Assembly: GCF_000346505.1 (NCBI RefSeq) | Contig: NZ_ANOH01000048.1 | Coordinates: forward strand, 1 to 64,000 | Reading direction: 5' to 3' | Source of the DNA: Aporhodopirellula sallentina SM41 | Lineage (GTDB): Bacteria; Planctomycetota; Planctomycetia; Pirellulales; Pirellulaceae | DNA length: 64,000 nt | Shown here: positions 36,673-45,767 of the stretch, piece by piece | Layout: each line of letters begins with the position of its first letter | How positions within the stretch are numbered: the stretch's first letter is position 1 | Notes under the pieces: generated by a model | Seen by the model: the letters and a program-made list of their open reading frames with translations, nothing else | What the model was told of the DNA's origin: nothing | Databases searched by the model: none | Made by a program: the position numbers and the translations under genes

Positions 36673-37428
36673 ATGAATCCTATCACGTTCGCACTCTCGG
36701 AAAGACGACGGCTGATTCCGATCGCGATCCTGGCAACGGCCTTGGCTTGGCTGGCCACGGGGAACTCCATCGCGGCAGCCCAACACCTGTTGGAAACTTC
36801 TCGCGCCGCCGGACCGATCGGCTTCATGGTGCTCGGGACAGGTTTGATGTGCCTGTTTGTCCCCAAAACAATCATCTCGATCGCCGCGGGAGGCCTGTTT
36901 GGCGGGTTTGATGGTGCGTGGATTTTGACCGCGACCGCACTGATTTCGGCGCTGACGAACTACCATATCGGTCAGTGGACATTGCCTGCGAACCGCTCCC
37001 GTCAGGAAGAAAACCCAAGCAGCATTCCCGAGGCGACAAGCGGCATCGACAACGATAATCCTTCGGCCACCGTTTCTTCCCGGCAGCGTCTTCTGAACCG
37101 GATCAGCACGATGGCAAACCAGGGTGGACTGGGGTTTCACCTCGCCGTCCGGTTAACCCCCGTGCCAACAACGATCATCAGCTACACGATGGGAGCCGCC
37201 TCGGCTCGACAAATTCCCTATGCGGTCGCCGCCGTCCTCGCATCGATCCCGCAGTGGTTGTGGGTTTACTGCGGCGCGGTTGCCGCTTCTCCCGATGAAT
37301 CCGGGATGGCAAAGTTCGCCGGCATCGGCTGTTCGGTCGCCGCCGCCGTGGTGCTGTCGGTCTGGGTGCCACGCCACGTCGCGGGGGCTCTCCAAGACGT
37401 CTGCGGAGAGCCTGGCGAATCCGAGTAG
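36673..37428 (+). CDS. TVP38/TMEM64 (VTT domain) membrane protein
   Basis: This 251-residue membrane protein has about five hydrophobic segments. FVPKTIISIAAGGLFGGFDGAWI near residues 60-80 and AVRLTPVPTTIISYTMGAASARQIPY near 155-180 match the paired re-entrant motifs of VTT (SNARE-associated / DedA-superfamily) proteins. A polar loop (NRSRQEENPSSIPEATSG) between the halves is longer than usual. These proteins act in the inner membrane and are linked to lipid scrambling or transport in relatives. I chose the ATG at 36673 since the upstream frame shows no membrane pattern. Confidence 0.83.
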   Translation: MNPITFALSERRRLIPIAILATALAWLATGNSIAAAQHLLETSRAAGPIGFMVLGTGLMCLFVPKTIISIAAGGLFGGFDGAWILTATALISALTNYHIGQWTLPANRSRQEENPSSIPEATSGIDNDNPSATVSSRQRLLNRISTMANQGGLGFHLAVRLTPVPTTIISYTMGAASARQIPYAVAAVLASIPQWLWVYCGAVAASPDESGMAKFAGIGCSVAAAVVLSVWVPRHVAGALQDVCGEPGESE

Positions 37429-37447
37429 TTTTTATCAGCGTCATTTC

Positions 37448-37507
37448 CGGTAGTGGATCTTGTTAAAGATCCTGGTGCATGAGGATCTTTAACAAGATCC
37501 ACTACCG
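37448..37507. repeat. Palindromic element, 26-bp perfect arms (GTAGTGGA...TCCACTAC)
   Basis: The arms at 37448-37473 and 37482-37507 are perfect reverse complements around an 8-base loop (ggtgcatg). The outer part is GGTAGTGGA/TCCACTACC and the inner part contains TCTTGTTAAAGAT. It lies between two converging genes and closely resembles the element at 57148. Confidence 0.92.
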
Positions 37508-37611
37508 CCTGCCCGAAAAACCTGCCTGCCTCGGAAGTACGAGTTCGTGATTCGCCAACTACGCCGAGAACTCAGCCACCTCCGGCCGCCACGCTTCGAC
37601 CGAGACCGAGT

Positions 37612-38265
37612 CTATCGATCCAGTACCATGTCGATCAGGCTTTCCATGCCCATGCGGGTGTCTTTCGCGATCACGATACGATCGCCTGGACGCAACGCGT
37701 AGTCCGATTCAGGACGGACTTGTTCCGGAGCACGTTCGACAAACAGCACATCCATTCTCACCCCTTCGAAACTGGTAGGTGATGAACGGTAGAGAGCCGC
37801 CTGTGCTTTGCCGAGTTTTTTCAGGACGCCGGTCTGTTTCAACAATGTGCTGACGAACACGCTCTGTCCGGTCCCGTTCTCGGACGTCGGCAGAGGCAAA
37901 ACGCGAATCGGCTCTTCGGCATCCAAGATCTGCAATACGATCGAATTGTTCGCCTTGGCGTTACGGACGGCTTGGTAAGCCTCCTGCGTGAACGTGCTCG
38001 ATGGCAAAGTAGCGGACGCACCGACAGGAACATAGTTTTCCTGTTGAGCCTCGGCCTCCGCGGCCAATCCAGTTCCGAGCATGTTGATCGCTGGCATCTT
38101 CATCCCGCCGGCGGGGAAGACAGAGCAACCGGTCAACGAAACAGGCAACAATGCAATCGCGGCCAATAGGCACCGAGTCGGCAGAATCGCGACAACGTTT
38201 CTCGGGATGCGAGCAATCACAAAGGCACTCGAGTGGTTGGCGTTGGACGGTTGGTCAGGATGCAT
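37612..38265 (-). CDS. Lipoprotein with a polysaccharide-export-like C-terminus
   Basis: The 217-residue form (from ATG 38265) has a hydrophobic segment ending in LTGC, a lipobox, so it is probably a lipoprotein attached to a membrane. The C-terminal part (PESDYALRPGDRIVIAKDTRMG) resembles the SLBB-type ends of Wza-like export proteins, but the domain is short and no complete Wza is present. The central part is Asn/Ala-rich and unassigned. The N-terminal region before the hydrophobic segment is long, and starts at 38310 or 38355 are also possible. The role is uncertain; a surface-polysaccharide link is a guess from the C-terminus. Confidence 0.6.
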   Translation of the reverse strand: MHPDQPSNANHSSAFVIARIPRNVVAILPTRCLLAAIALLPVSLTGCSVFPAGGMKMPAINMLGTGLAAEAEAQQENYVPVGASATLPSSTFTQEAYQAVRNAKANNSIVLQILDAEEPIRVLPLPTSENGTGQSVFVSTLLKQTGVLKKLGKAQAALYRSSPTSFEGVRMDVLFVERAPEQVRPESDYALRPGDRIVIAKDTRMGMESLIDMVLDR

Positions 38266-38477
38266 GATTCGACTCTGCGAGCGACTGGGGGTGTCTGCGG
38301 AGGGCGTCATTGCCGGTTGCCTAGACGTGGCGGCTTGGGCAAACTTTAACGACACCCGTTGGATCGACCGTCCGCGATCAATTTCTTGATGAAATTTTGC
38401 AATTTTGCTTATCTCCCAAACGGGGGCCCACGAATTCGGGTTGCCGACGCCATAGCCGGATTGATAAAAGCACGTTC

Positions 38478-38933
38478 ATGTCATACTCCCCACACTCCTC
38501 CAACTCACCGCACCGAAGCCGTAAACGCGGTGTGATCGGTGTGATGTTTCGAGAAGACCGCCTGCTGATTATTCGCCGGTCCATGACCGTCAACGCACCA
38601 GGAAAACTCTGTCTGCCTGGAGGAGGTATCGAAGCGGGAGAAACCGAAGAGGAAGCCCTCATTCGCGAAATGCAGGAAGAGATTCTCGTCGATGTGGAAC
38701 CCGTTCGGTTGTGCCACCGCAGCGTGACGCCCTGGGGAACGAGGCTCGCATGGTGGATCGCCAACATCAACGATGAGGCGGAACCCGTACCGAATCCCGA
38801 AGAGGTATCCGAAATCCACTGGATGACGCCGGACGACATCGCCAAAGCCTCCAATGTCTTGCCGAGCCTTCCGGAGTTCATCTCCCAGTGGCGGGCCGGC
38901 CAGATTGACCTGCCGTGGAACGTTTCGGGCTGA
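38478..38933 (+). CDS. NUDIX hydrolase
   Basis: The 151-residue protein carries a canonical NUDIX box GGGIEAGETEEEALIREMQEEILVD (about residues 50-74) with the RE-x2-EE core. It hydrolyses a nucleoside-diphosphate-linked substrate using magnesium. The substrate is not evident; the length and layout suit MutT-like or general NTP-cleaning enzymes. The ATG at 38478 precedes the polar N-terminal tail (SYSPHSSNSPHRSRKRG), which is unusually Ser/His-rich. It is divergent from the lipoprotein gene and runs toward the small basic protein gene. Confidence 0.88.
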   Translation: MSYSPHSSNSPHRSRKRGVIGVMFREDRLLIIRRSMTVNAPGKLCLPGGGIEAGETEEEALIREMQEEILVDVEPVRLCHRSVTPWGTRLAWWIANINDEAEPVPNPEEVSEIHWMTPDDIAKASNVLPSLPEFISQWRAGQIDLPWNVSG

Positions 38934-39109
38934 TCATTCCGGCGCCGACGAACGGTCGGACGCACACACCTCGCTTTCCGCCTTGCCTGAAACACGTGTT
39001 CTGCTACGCTTACGTGCCTTGCATGTTGGGGAGGCAGTAACTCCTCGCAAATCAAAATACCAATTTTGTCCGAATTTTGTCCAAAAATCAGACGAGGAGA
39101 ATGAACTAG

Positions 39110-39199
39110 GTGGGTACTAAGAGAACTGGAAAAGGCCGTCGCAAAGTGGGAAGAAAGAAACGACGAATGCGGGCAAAGATTCGTCACCGCAAGAAATAA
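39110..39199 (+). CDS. Very small, highly basic protein (29 residues), possibly ribosome-associated
   Basis: The frame starting at GTG 39110 encodes 29 residues beginning GTKRTGKG and ending RKVGRKKRRMRAKIRHRKK, then TAA. Over half the residues are Lys or Arg. GAGGAG (39094-39099) is 10 bases before the GTG. Composition and size resemble small ribosomal proteins, and the KKRRMRAKIRHRK stretch is reminiscent of the bS22/AURKAIP1-COX24 type motif KKRRKRMSKKKHRK; this is resemblance only. An in-frame ATG-AAC-TAG lies immediately upstream (39101-39109), so GTG is the only usable start in this frame. It sits between a NUDIX gene and the J-domain-like gene. Confidence 0.7.
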   Translation: MGTKRTGKGRRKVGRKKRRMRAKIRHRKK

Positions 39200-39291
39200 T
39201 TGCTGCGTTTGGCCACTGAGATGCGTCGATTCGATTAAATTTGGGTCTGCTATTCAACCTCCACGAATCGACGCTTTTGGGTGGAAACGCG

Positions 39292-40947
39292 ATGCCCAGT
39301 CCTTCTATTCACGAATTACTGGGCTTGCCTGCCGAAGTCACCCGTCCCAACGCCTACCAAATTATGGGGCTGGAACTGGGTGAACCGGATCCTCAAAAGA
39401 TCCAGTCGGCGATCCAAGACCGAGTTCGCCTTCTCAAGAAATCGAAGGCATCTACCTCGGCCGAAGTCTGGCAAAAAGCCGCCCGAGCGGTCCAAGCTGC
39501 TCAGAAAATACTGTGTGATCCGGACCAAAAGGCCGCTCTCGACGCTCAGTACGGCATCGTCAACGACGTGACTTCGGAACCGAAAGAGCCCGTCGATCCT
39601 CTCGCCGCTCTTTTGCCCTCGGCGAAAAAAAGCTCACAGCCGCCCGCATCTGTGCCCGCGCAGGCACCGGACTCGGCCATCGCGTCGCAACCTGCGGCAT
39701 CCGCTGGCGCCGTCAGCGTTCCCGATTCTCCGTCGGTCGACACGTCCACATCGCCCCAGGTTCCGGTTTCTCCGCGACCGGTTCCCGAACTGAATTCGTC
39801 GGCCGAAATCGACACTCGGCCGCAAATTCAATCGCGACGAACGTCTCGCCGTCGGCGTTCCTCGACCGGCAATCTAGTTTTTGGGTCACTCGTTCTCGGC
39901 CTTTTACTACTCATCGTCGGTGGATTTGCGTTCGTCTTTCTTAACGGTGGCGGCATTGTTGTCGTCAACGACGACAACGGGTTCGCCATCAACGCAGCGA
40001 CGGAAAATGCCCCAAGTCGTCCGGCGCAGAGCACGCGTGCCCGTCCGATTGATAACGACGGTGTCATGACACATCCCCGGCAGGGCCGCGTTGAAGGCCC
40101 CGACCTGGGCGGTCCCGACTTTGACCTACCATCGATGCCAAATGCATCCAGCAGCGACTCGATGACAGGAAACGCTTCGATGACAGGCAGCACTGCCGAG
40201 GAAACCCCTGGCATGGGCCAACCGTCCGGTCCCTCCATGAGCGACACGGCCGGGTCGGCGCCCGCGATGGCAACGCCCGATTCTTCGATGGACTCCGCAC
40301 CTGACCCGGCGCCAGGATCCATGATGGCGCCATCCAACGGGCAGCCCCCACCGAATTCTGCCACGCCTCTCGCGAACTCCACGCCCGACACACCTCAACC
40401 ACCATCACCGCAGGAAATCGAAAACGCCGAAAAGGCGATCACCGCTTCACGAAGCGCGATCGTCCAACGGAATTGGGCCGCGATGAAGTCGCTCGCCGAA
40501 ACGGCCGAGGAAAAGGCTGCCACCGATACTCAGAAACAAACCGCCGAAACGCTTTATCAGTTCGCCGATCTAGCGACTTACTACCGCGGCGCGATTCAAC
40601 GAGCGATGGCGGACTTGGTCTCCGGCAACGAAATCAAACTGACCGACACGATGACGTTCTTGGTGCAACGATCGAGCGCCGACGAGATCACGCTCTACCG
40701 CAACAAACGCCAATACGAATACACGTTTGAAGAAGTCCCGCTGAGCGTGGCTCATGCACTCGCCCCCTTCCAACTCGACGTGTCATCCCCGGAAGGAAAA
40801 GCCGCCAAAGCGGTCTTCCAGTCCATCTCTGAAAAAGCCACCCCCGGCCACCGTGCCGAATCGGTGAAAATCCTTCGCGACCTCGAAAAGGTGGAAGGGG
40901 CCGACCCCAAGCGTCTCGCGGATTTCGTCGAGTCGCTGTCCAACTGA
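39292..40947 (+). CDS. J-domain-like single-pass membrane protein
   Basis: The 551-residue protein starts with a helical region resembling a J-like domain (about 17-85: NAYQIMGLELGEPDPQKIQSAIQD...KILCDPDQKAALDAQYG). A Pro/Ser-rich linker follows, then an Arg-rich stop-transfer stretch (RRTSRRRRSST) before a membrane helix (about 190-215). The outer part has a long Met/Ser/Pro-rich disordered region and a C-terminal helical domain (about 385-551) rich in Ala and Lys. The HPD motif of true DnaJ is absent. It probably links a cytoplasmic chaperone-like domain to an envelope domain; the function is unknown. Codon use is normal. Confidence 0.7.
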   Translation: MPSPSIHELLGLPAEVTRPNAYQIMGLELGEPDPQKIQSAIQDRVRLLKKSKASTSAEVWQKAARAVQAAQKILCDPDQKAALDAQYGIVNDVTSEPKEPVDPLAALLPSAKKSSQPPASVPAQAPDSAIASQPAASAGAVSVPDSPSVDTSTSPQVPVSPRPVPELNSSAEIDTRPQIQSRRTSRRRRSSTGNLVFGSLVLGLLLLIVGGFAFVFLNGGGIVVVNDDNGFAINAATENAPSRPAQSTRARPIDNDGVMTHPRQGRVEGPDLGGPDFDLPSMPNASSSDSMTGNASMTGSTAEETPGMGQPSGPSMSDTAGSAPAMATPDSSMDSAPDPAPGSMMAPSNGQPPPNSATPLANSTPDTPQPPSPQEIENAEKAITASRSAIVQRNWAAMKSLAETAEEKAATDTQKQTAETLYQFADLATYYRGAIQRAMADLVSGNEIKLTDTMTFLVQRSSADEITLYRNKRQYEYTFEEVPLSVAHALAPFQLDVSSPEGKAAKAVFQSISEKATPGHRAESVKILRDLEKVEGADPKRLADFVESLSN

Positions 40948-41282
40948 GAGTTCGCTGTCCAACCGAAAGTTGACGTCCGCGACCGTTGATACGTGACCAA
41001 GGGTTGATACGTGACGAAAGGGCCCATCGCACACCGGCAAATCAATTCACCGGTCTGTCGGGTAGGTTCCTAGCACACCGGCGGCAGCAATTCCGAATGG
41101 GATGAATCTCTGCGTCCGCACGGTTTTTCGGTCCATCACCCCGACAGATCGCACCGGCAGGACGGGTTTGCTCACTGCGACAATATGTATGGTCGATAAC
41201 CAGTTCTAAAAAGTTGGTCGACGAGTACGATGAAACGTCGATTTCAGGACAGTCGGCCCCGCCCTCACGGAGAAAGCGTTTG
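40948..41282. other. Intergenic region (335 bp)
   Basis: This stretch separates two plus-strand genes. A 13-base repeat (gttgatacgtgac) occurs at 40985-40997 and 41003-41015, and 'gcacaccggc' occurs twice. No coding frame or clear terminator is seen. Confidence 0.5.
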
Positions 41283-41834
41283 ATGCGATTTCAGATCTTG
41301 CTTTCTGCCGCTGCGGGACTGTGCTTCCTGATCGTCCCCACGGCCTGTTGCCCGGTAGTCGGCGCCGCCGACGTCGTTCCTCCGACCTTTGACATCACGT
41401 TGCGTAATTCCGACGACTCGGCTCGCGTGACTCAAGACGACTCGTCGGTCGTGTTGTCACTGCAGAGTCCGCGGGGAATCGGTAACGCCAAGGTGCGTCG
41501 GCGAGATCCGGCATGGCCCCAACGGATGACCGTTCGTCTGCATTTGCGTGGGATGGAAAAACTTCAACTCAGCAACGGAACGCTCACCCTCCACGCCTCG
41601 GTTTCGAGCAACGGTTCGATTCGTTCCTGGCAACACGGGGACGAAAAGGAACGGCTCGATGCCAAGAGTCCTTACTGGATGAATATCAAACGCGCCGAGC
41701 ACGAACACACCGACAAAACACAGCCCTCAAAAACAATCACCGTCCCCATATTCGAATTCACCGTTCCACCGGCCTTGATAGCTGAGTCTCCGGAAGAACT
41801 CACCATCAGTTGGATTGACTTTTATCGAAACTGA
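41283..41834 (+). CDS. Secreted hypothetical protein
   Basis: This 183-residue protein has a signal peptide (MRFQILLSAAAGLCFLIVPTACCPVVGA) followed by a beta-rich, soluble domain (DITLRNSDDSARVTQDDSSVVLSLQSPRGIGNAKVRRRDPAWP). The N-terminal Cys pair (ACC) sits in the hydrophobic segment and does not look like a lipobox. No known domain is recognised. It begins at ATG 41283; an upstream in-frame start at 41214 would precede the signal peptide. It is probably periplasmic or surface located. Confidence 0.65.
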   Translation: MRFQILLSAAAGLCFLIVPTACCPVVGAADVVPPTFDITLRNSDDSARVTQDDSSVVLSLQSPRGIGNAKVRRRDPAWPQRMTVRLHLRGMEKLQLSNGTLTLHASVSSNGSIRSWQHGDEKERLDAKSPYWMNIKRAEHEHTDKTQPSKTITVPIFEFTVPPALIAESPEELTISWIDFYRN

Positions 41835-41998
41835 ATACGTGCGACTTCGCCCTCCAATATTTCACCACCCATCCGCAACGACTCGGACATGTCCGATTTT
41901 CTATCCCGTGAAACGACCTCTCTAGACACCGGACCACAACCATCGCCCGGTTCCTCGCAGTCTCTCGGATCAGGGATGCAACTGTTTAGGAAACAATC

Positions 41999-43090
41999 AT
42001 GACTCGAAAGGCTTTGGTAACCGGCGCGAGCGGTTTCATCGGACAACACCTGGCAAAGTATTTGCGGCAGATCGGTTGGGATGTGCGTTGCCTTGTTCGG
42101 CCGACATCGAATAAAGCACCCTTTGAGCAAGACGGCTTCGAGCTGACCGAAGGATCGCTATCCGATCTGGAATCGCTCCAGCGTGCGGTCGAGGGGACCG
42201 ACGCTGTCTTTCACCTCGCCGGTGCCACCAAAGCACTCCGCAAGAAAACACTGTGGGATGTCAACGAGAGCGGTTCGCGATTGCTCGCCAAGGCCTGTGC
42301 CGACGCGCAAACGCCGCCAACACTCGTGGCGGTTTCCTCACTCGCCGCCGGCGGACCGCTGGTTGCAATGAAACCGGGCGAAGATGTCCCGCAAACGTAT
42401 CGTCTCGGTCGCTACCGCGTTCGCCGCGAAACCGACCCGACCGAACCGGTGTCCAACTACGGCCGCAGCAAACTCGCCGGCGAACGAGCGATCGCCGCTT
42501 TTGCCGATCAAGTCCCGATCAGCATCGTTCGGCCGCCGATTGTGATCGGCCCCGGCGACCGCGACGGTTTCGAGATGTTCCGTACCATCTCAACGATGGG
42601 TTTGCATTTGGTTCCCGGTTGGTGGCCGTCATTGTTCTCGGTCATCCACGTCGAAGACCTCGCTCAAACCCTCGCGACGGTTGCCGTGCATGGAGAACGC
42701 TGTTCACCGCGAACCGGTTGCCTGGAACACGCTCGCGAAGCAACGCCCGATGAATACGGCCAAGGGGTCTATTTCGTCAGTGATCCCGAAACGGTCACCT
42801 ACGCCGAACTAGGAAAGATGATCGGTCGCGCGATCGGAAAGACAAAGGTTCGCTGCATCCAGGTTCCACCACGCGTCGTCCGTGCCACCGCAATGATTAA
42901 CCAAGGACTGAGCTACCTTCGCGGCAAACCGCATATTCTCGGAGTGGATAAATCACGCGAGGCGATCGCCAACGGTTGGGCATGTGATCCGGGCAAGTTA
43001 TTGCGAGCCGGTGAATTGCAATTAAAGAATGACTTGCAGACACGCCTCAATCAGACCGCGTCGTGGTATCGTGAGCACGGTTGGCTGTGA
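41999..43090 (+). CDS. NAD(P)-dependent epimerase/dehydratase (extended SDR)
   Basis: The 363-residue protein begins with VTGASGFIGQHLAKYLRQIGWDV, the nucleotide-binding motif of extended SDRs. It has YGRSKLAGE as the catalytic Tyr-x3-Lys and RPPIVIGPGDRDGF. The length and downstream region resemble 3-beta-HSD-like or NAD-epimerase-type enzymes (sterol, hopanoid or sugar substrates). The actual substrate is unknown. It precedes lhgO by 119 bases and may be cotranscribed, but no pathway link is evident. Confidence 0.85.
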   Translation: MTRKALVTGASGFIGQHLAKYLRQIGWDVRCLVRPTSNKAPFEQDGFELTEGSLSDLESLQRAVEGTDAVFHLAGATKALRKKTLWDVNESGSRLLAKACADAQTPPTLVAVSSLAAGGPLVAMKPGEDVPQTYRLGRYRVRRETDPTEPVSNYGRSKLAGERAIAAFADQVPISIVRPPIVIGPGDRDGFEMFRTISTMGLHLVPGWWPSLFSVIHVEDLAQTLATVAVHGERCSPRTGCLEHAREATPDEYGQGVYFVSDPETVTYAELGKMIGRAIGKTKVRCIQVPPRVVRATAMINQGLSYLRGKPHILGVDKSREAIANGWACDPGKLLRAGELQLKNDLQTRLNQTASWYREHGWL

Positions 43091-43209
43091 GTCTCGGCGA
43101 CGTGCACACTCGTGGAAGTTTTTGTTTCGCGTCGCAATTGTTTCAGGACTCAACAATCCAATGAATCGTTTTCTGTTCGTTCGATGAGATCCTGCTGCGA
43201 GCACCACGA

Positions 43210-44397
43210 ATGACTGATATCTGCATCGTTGGCGGCGGAATCGTCGGGCTCGCCACCGCGTACGCGATTCACCAAAAGGCCCCTGGGACTCGGATCACGG
43301 TCCTGGAAAAGGAACACACAACCGCTTTGCACCAATCGGGCCGCAACTCGGGCGTGCTGCATACCGGGATCTACTACCGCCCCGGCTCGCTGAAGGCGAC
43401 GACATGCCGAAACGGCAAACTGGCCATGCAACAGTTCTGCCAGGAGAACGGAGTCCCCTTCGAAATTTGCGGCAAAGTGATCGTGGCAACCGATGAATCT
43501 GAGGTTTCACGTCTCGAATCCATTTTGCAGCGTGGCGTGGCCAACGGAGTCGATTGCCGGAAGATCGACGCCAAAGAACTCAGCGAGATCGAACCTCACG
43601 CCCGTGGCGTCGCCGCCATTCGCGTTCCTGAGGCGGGCATTGTCGATTACCCCGAGGTCTGCCGGAAACTCGCGGGACGTTTGACCGATTCGGGAAACGA
43701 AGTGCGTTTCAATTTCCAGGTCCGTCAAATCGAAACCAACACAAATTCCGTCACACTACGCGATGCCCACGACACCATCGAAGCCGACCGGGTCGTCAAT
43801 TGTGCCGGACTCTACAGCGATCAACTCGTGCGTCTCGCCGGGAGCCAACCGACGGCCCGTATCGTTCCGTTTCGCGGCGAGTATTACGAATTGCGTCCGG
43901 AGTTCCGGCACCTATGTCGGAATCTGATCTATCCGGTTCCTGATCCAATGTTTCCGTTTCTCGGTGTGCACTTCACGCGGATGATTGACGGCAATGTTGA
44001 GTGCGGCCCCAACGCGGTCTTGGCACTCGCGAGGGAAGGTTACGACTGGACAACGATGCGACCGAGCGAACTGCTGGCTTCGTTGTCTTACCGCGGGTTC
44101 CAACGACTCGCCCGAAAACACTGGCGGATGGGCGCCGGCGAGGTTTGGCGATCGCTTTCGAAATCTGCGTTCGTCACTGCGTTGCAAAAATTGATTCCCG
44201 AAATCCGTCCCGAACATGTGGTCCGATGCCGGGCCGGCGTCCGCGCCCAGGCGGTGACCGCCGAAGGACAACTCGTTGACGATTTTCAGATTCAAACCAC
44301 CGGACGTGTCTCGCACGTGATCAACGCTCCGAGCCCGGCGGCGACCGCCTCGCTGCAAATCGGACGACACATTGCCGACAAAGTCCTGCATCGATAA
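43210..44397 (+). CDS. lhgO: L-2-hydroxyglutarate oxidase
   Basis: The 395-residue flavoprotein begins ICIVGGGIVGLATAYAIHQK, and the FAD loop LHQSGRNSGVLHTGIYYRPGSLKA is typical of LhgO. Further matches are IPEAGIVD-like RVPEAGIVDYP, FRGEYYELRPE, YPVPDPMFPFLGVHFTRMIDG and GPNAVLALAREGY. LhgO oxidises L-2-hydroxyglutarate to 2-oxoglutarate and passes electrons to the membrane quinone pool. The length equals that of the E. coli enzyme to within a few residues. The start ATG at 43210 fits the first Rossmann strand. Confidence 0.92.
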   Translation: MTDICIVGGGIVGLATAYAIHQKAPGTRITVLEKEHTTALHQSGRNSGVLHTGIYYRPGSLKATTCRNGKLAMQQFCQENGVPFEICGKVIVATDESEVSRLESILQRGVANGVDCRKIDAKELSEIEPHARGVAAIRVPEAGIVDYPEVCRKLAGRLTDSGNEVRFNFQVRQIETNTNSVTLRDAHDTIEADRVVNCAGLYSDQLVRLAGSQPTARIVPFRGEYYELRPEFRHLCRNLIYPVPDPMFPFLGVHFTRMIDGNVECGPNAVLALAREGYDWTTMRPSELLASLSYRGFQRLARKHWRMGAGEVWRSLSKSAFVTALQKLIPEIRPEHVVRCRAGVRAQAVTAEGQLVDDFQIQTTGRVSHVINAPSPAATASLQIGRHIADKVLHR

Positions 44398-44573
44398 CGC
44401 TGCTCTTCACGATGGCTCGCTGGCATCGGCGAGCTCAGTTTCACCGTGAAACCGGACGCGTCGCTTTGAACGGCGAGACGGTTTTGGATTCATGATGGTG
44501 ATCGAAGATGCCGATCACAACGACTGGAGCGCCTTTACTCGCGCGCCACGTGCAATTGAATCCGGGGGGAGTC

Positions 44574-45737
44574 ATGAGAGATCGTTCTGAAAACAGGGTC
44601 CAGCGCCGACGTGCGTTGACGCTCGGTGTCGCCGTATTGGCGTCGGCGTCAAGCGTTTGCCGGCACGCCGGAGCGGAAAGACCTTCCGCGGTCATTCAAG
44701 CCGGAGGCGGCGTTGCTCAAGAGCGTGCGCCGATCGTTTCCCGCGTGTTCCGGTTGCCTCCCGTCGACGACGAAGTTGAACAGGTCGTTGTGACGGCGAT
44801 CGCGGTTGACCCCCGTGGTGAGTTCTTGGCGGTCGCCGGTGACGACCACGTCATTCGAATTTTGAACGCGGAAACCTTTGACGTCGTGCGAGTTCTCGGC
44901 GAAGGCGGATCCGAGAAATCCACCAATCCCGGTCACTTTGACTGGATCCGAACGATGGCGTTTGACGCGTCCGGAACACGATTGGTGTCGGCGGGCAACG
45001 ACGGACAGATGATTCTGTGGGATCGTCGTCGCGATTTCACCGTCCTGCAAGAAATCGATTCAGCCCCCGCGCTCGCGTGCGTGCGTTTTGCCGGTTCGGG
45101 AAAACAGATCGCCGCGGTCGGGTTTGACTCGCAGGTGTTCTTGATCGGCAAAACAGTCAGCTCGATGCCGAAACTCCGTTGCCATTGTGTCGATCTGCGT
45201 TGCTGTGCGTATCGCGACGACGGACGCATGCTGGCCGTGGCGGGGCGTGATGGACACATTCATTTGTTCGATCCGTTGACCGGAAAAACCCTGAATGAAA
45301 AACGTCTTCACTCCGCCCGCATCCGCGATATCGCGTTCATGCCAAACTCGAATGTTCTCGTGAGCGTGGGCGAAGACGGCGAGATCATGCGGTTCGACAC
45401 CGCCGGCCAAACGCTGCTGTCGCGACAACGGATCACCTCGGGGCGTCTGTTTTCGTTGGCGATCGTGGACAGCCATCTGTTAGCGACCGCCGGCAGCGAT
45501 GACGAAATTCACCTGGTGCGGTTGAACGAAGACGACCAGCGACTCTTTCCGATGGCGACTCTGAGCGGTCATGTCGGATCGATTTCGACATTGGTGGTCA
45601 ACAACGGAACTCTGATTTCGGGTGGCTTTGATGCAACGCTCAGGCGTTGGGATTTGGCTCAAATGGCGAGCCCCGAAAGCAAGATTGCTCTCGGAAACGA
45701 CGCGGACAACGGCAGTCTGACCCCAACCCCTCGGTAG
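44574..45737 (+). CDS. WD40-repeat-like beta-propeller protein with probable signal peptide
   Basis: The 387-residue protein has a short N-terminal segment with RRRALTLGVAVLASASSVC, a possible Tat- or Sec-type signal. At least five to six WD40-like repeats follow (VTAIAVDPRGEFLAVAGDDHVIRILNAET; RTMAFDASGTRLVSAGNDGQMILWD; GHVGSISTLVVNNGTLISGGFDATLRRWD). GGGGGAG lies just before the ATG at 44574. It could be a periplasmic scaffold for surface assembly. The giant surface-protein gene starts 30 bases after its stop, so the two probably share a transcript. Confidence 0.8.
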   Translation: MRDRSENRVQRRRALTLGVAVLASASSVCRHAGAERPSAVIQAGGGVAQERAPIVSRVFRLPPVDDEVEQVVVTAIAVDPRGEFLAVAGDDHVIRILNAETFDVVRVLGEGGSEKSTNPGHFDWIRTMAFDASGTRLVSAGNDGQMILWDRRRDFTVLQEIDSAPALACVRFAGSGKQIAAVGFDSQVFLIGKTVSSMPKLRCHCVDLRCCAYRDDGRMLAVAGRDGHIHLFDPLTGKTLNEKRLHSARIRDIAFMPNSNVLVSVGEDGEIMRFDTAGQTLLSRQRITSGRLFSLAIVDSHLLATAGSDDEIHLVRLNEDDQRLFPMATLSGHVGSISTLVVNNGTLISGGFDATLRRWDLAQMASPESKIALGNDADNGSLTPTPR

Positions 45738-45767
45738 AGAAATCTGCGGCACAGGGAGGTGCCCGGC

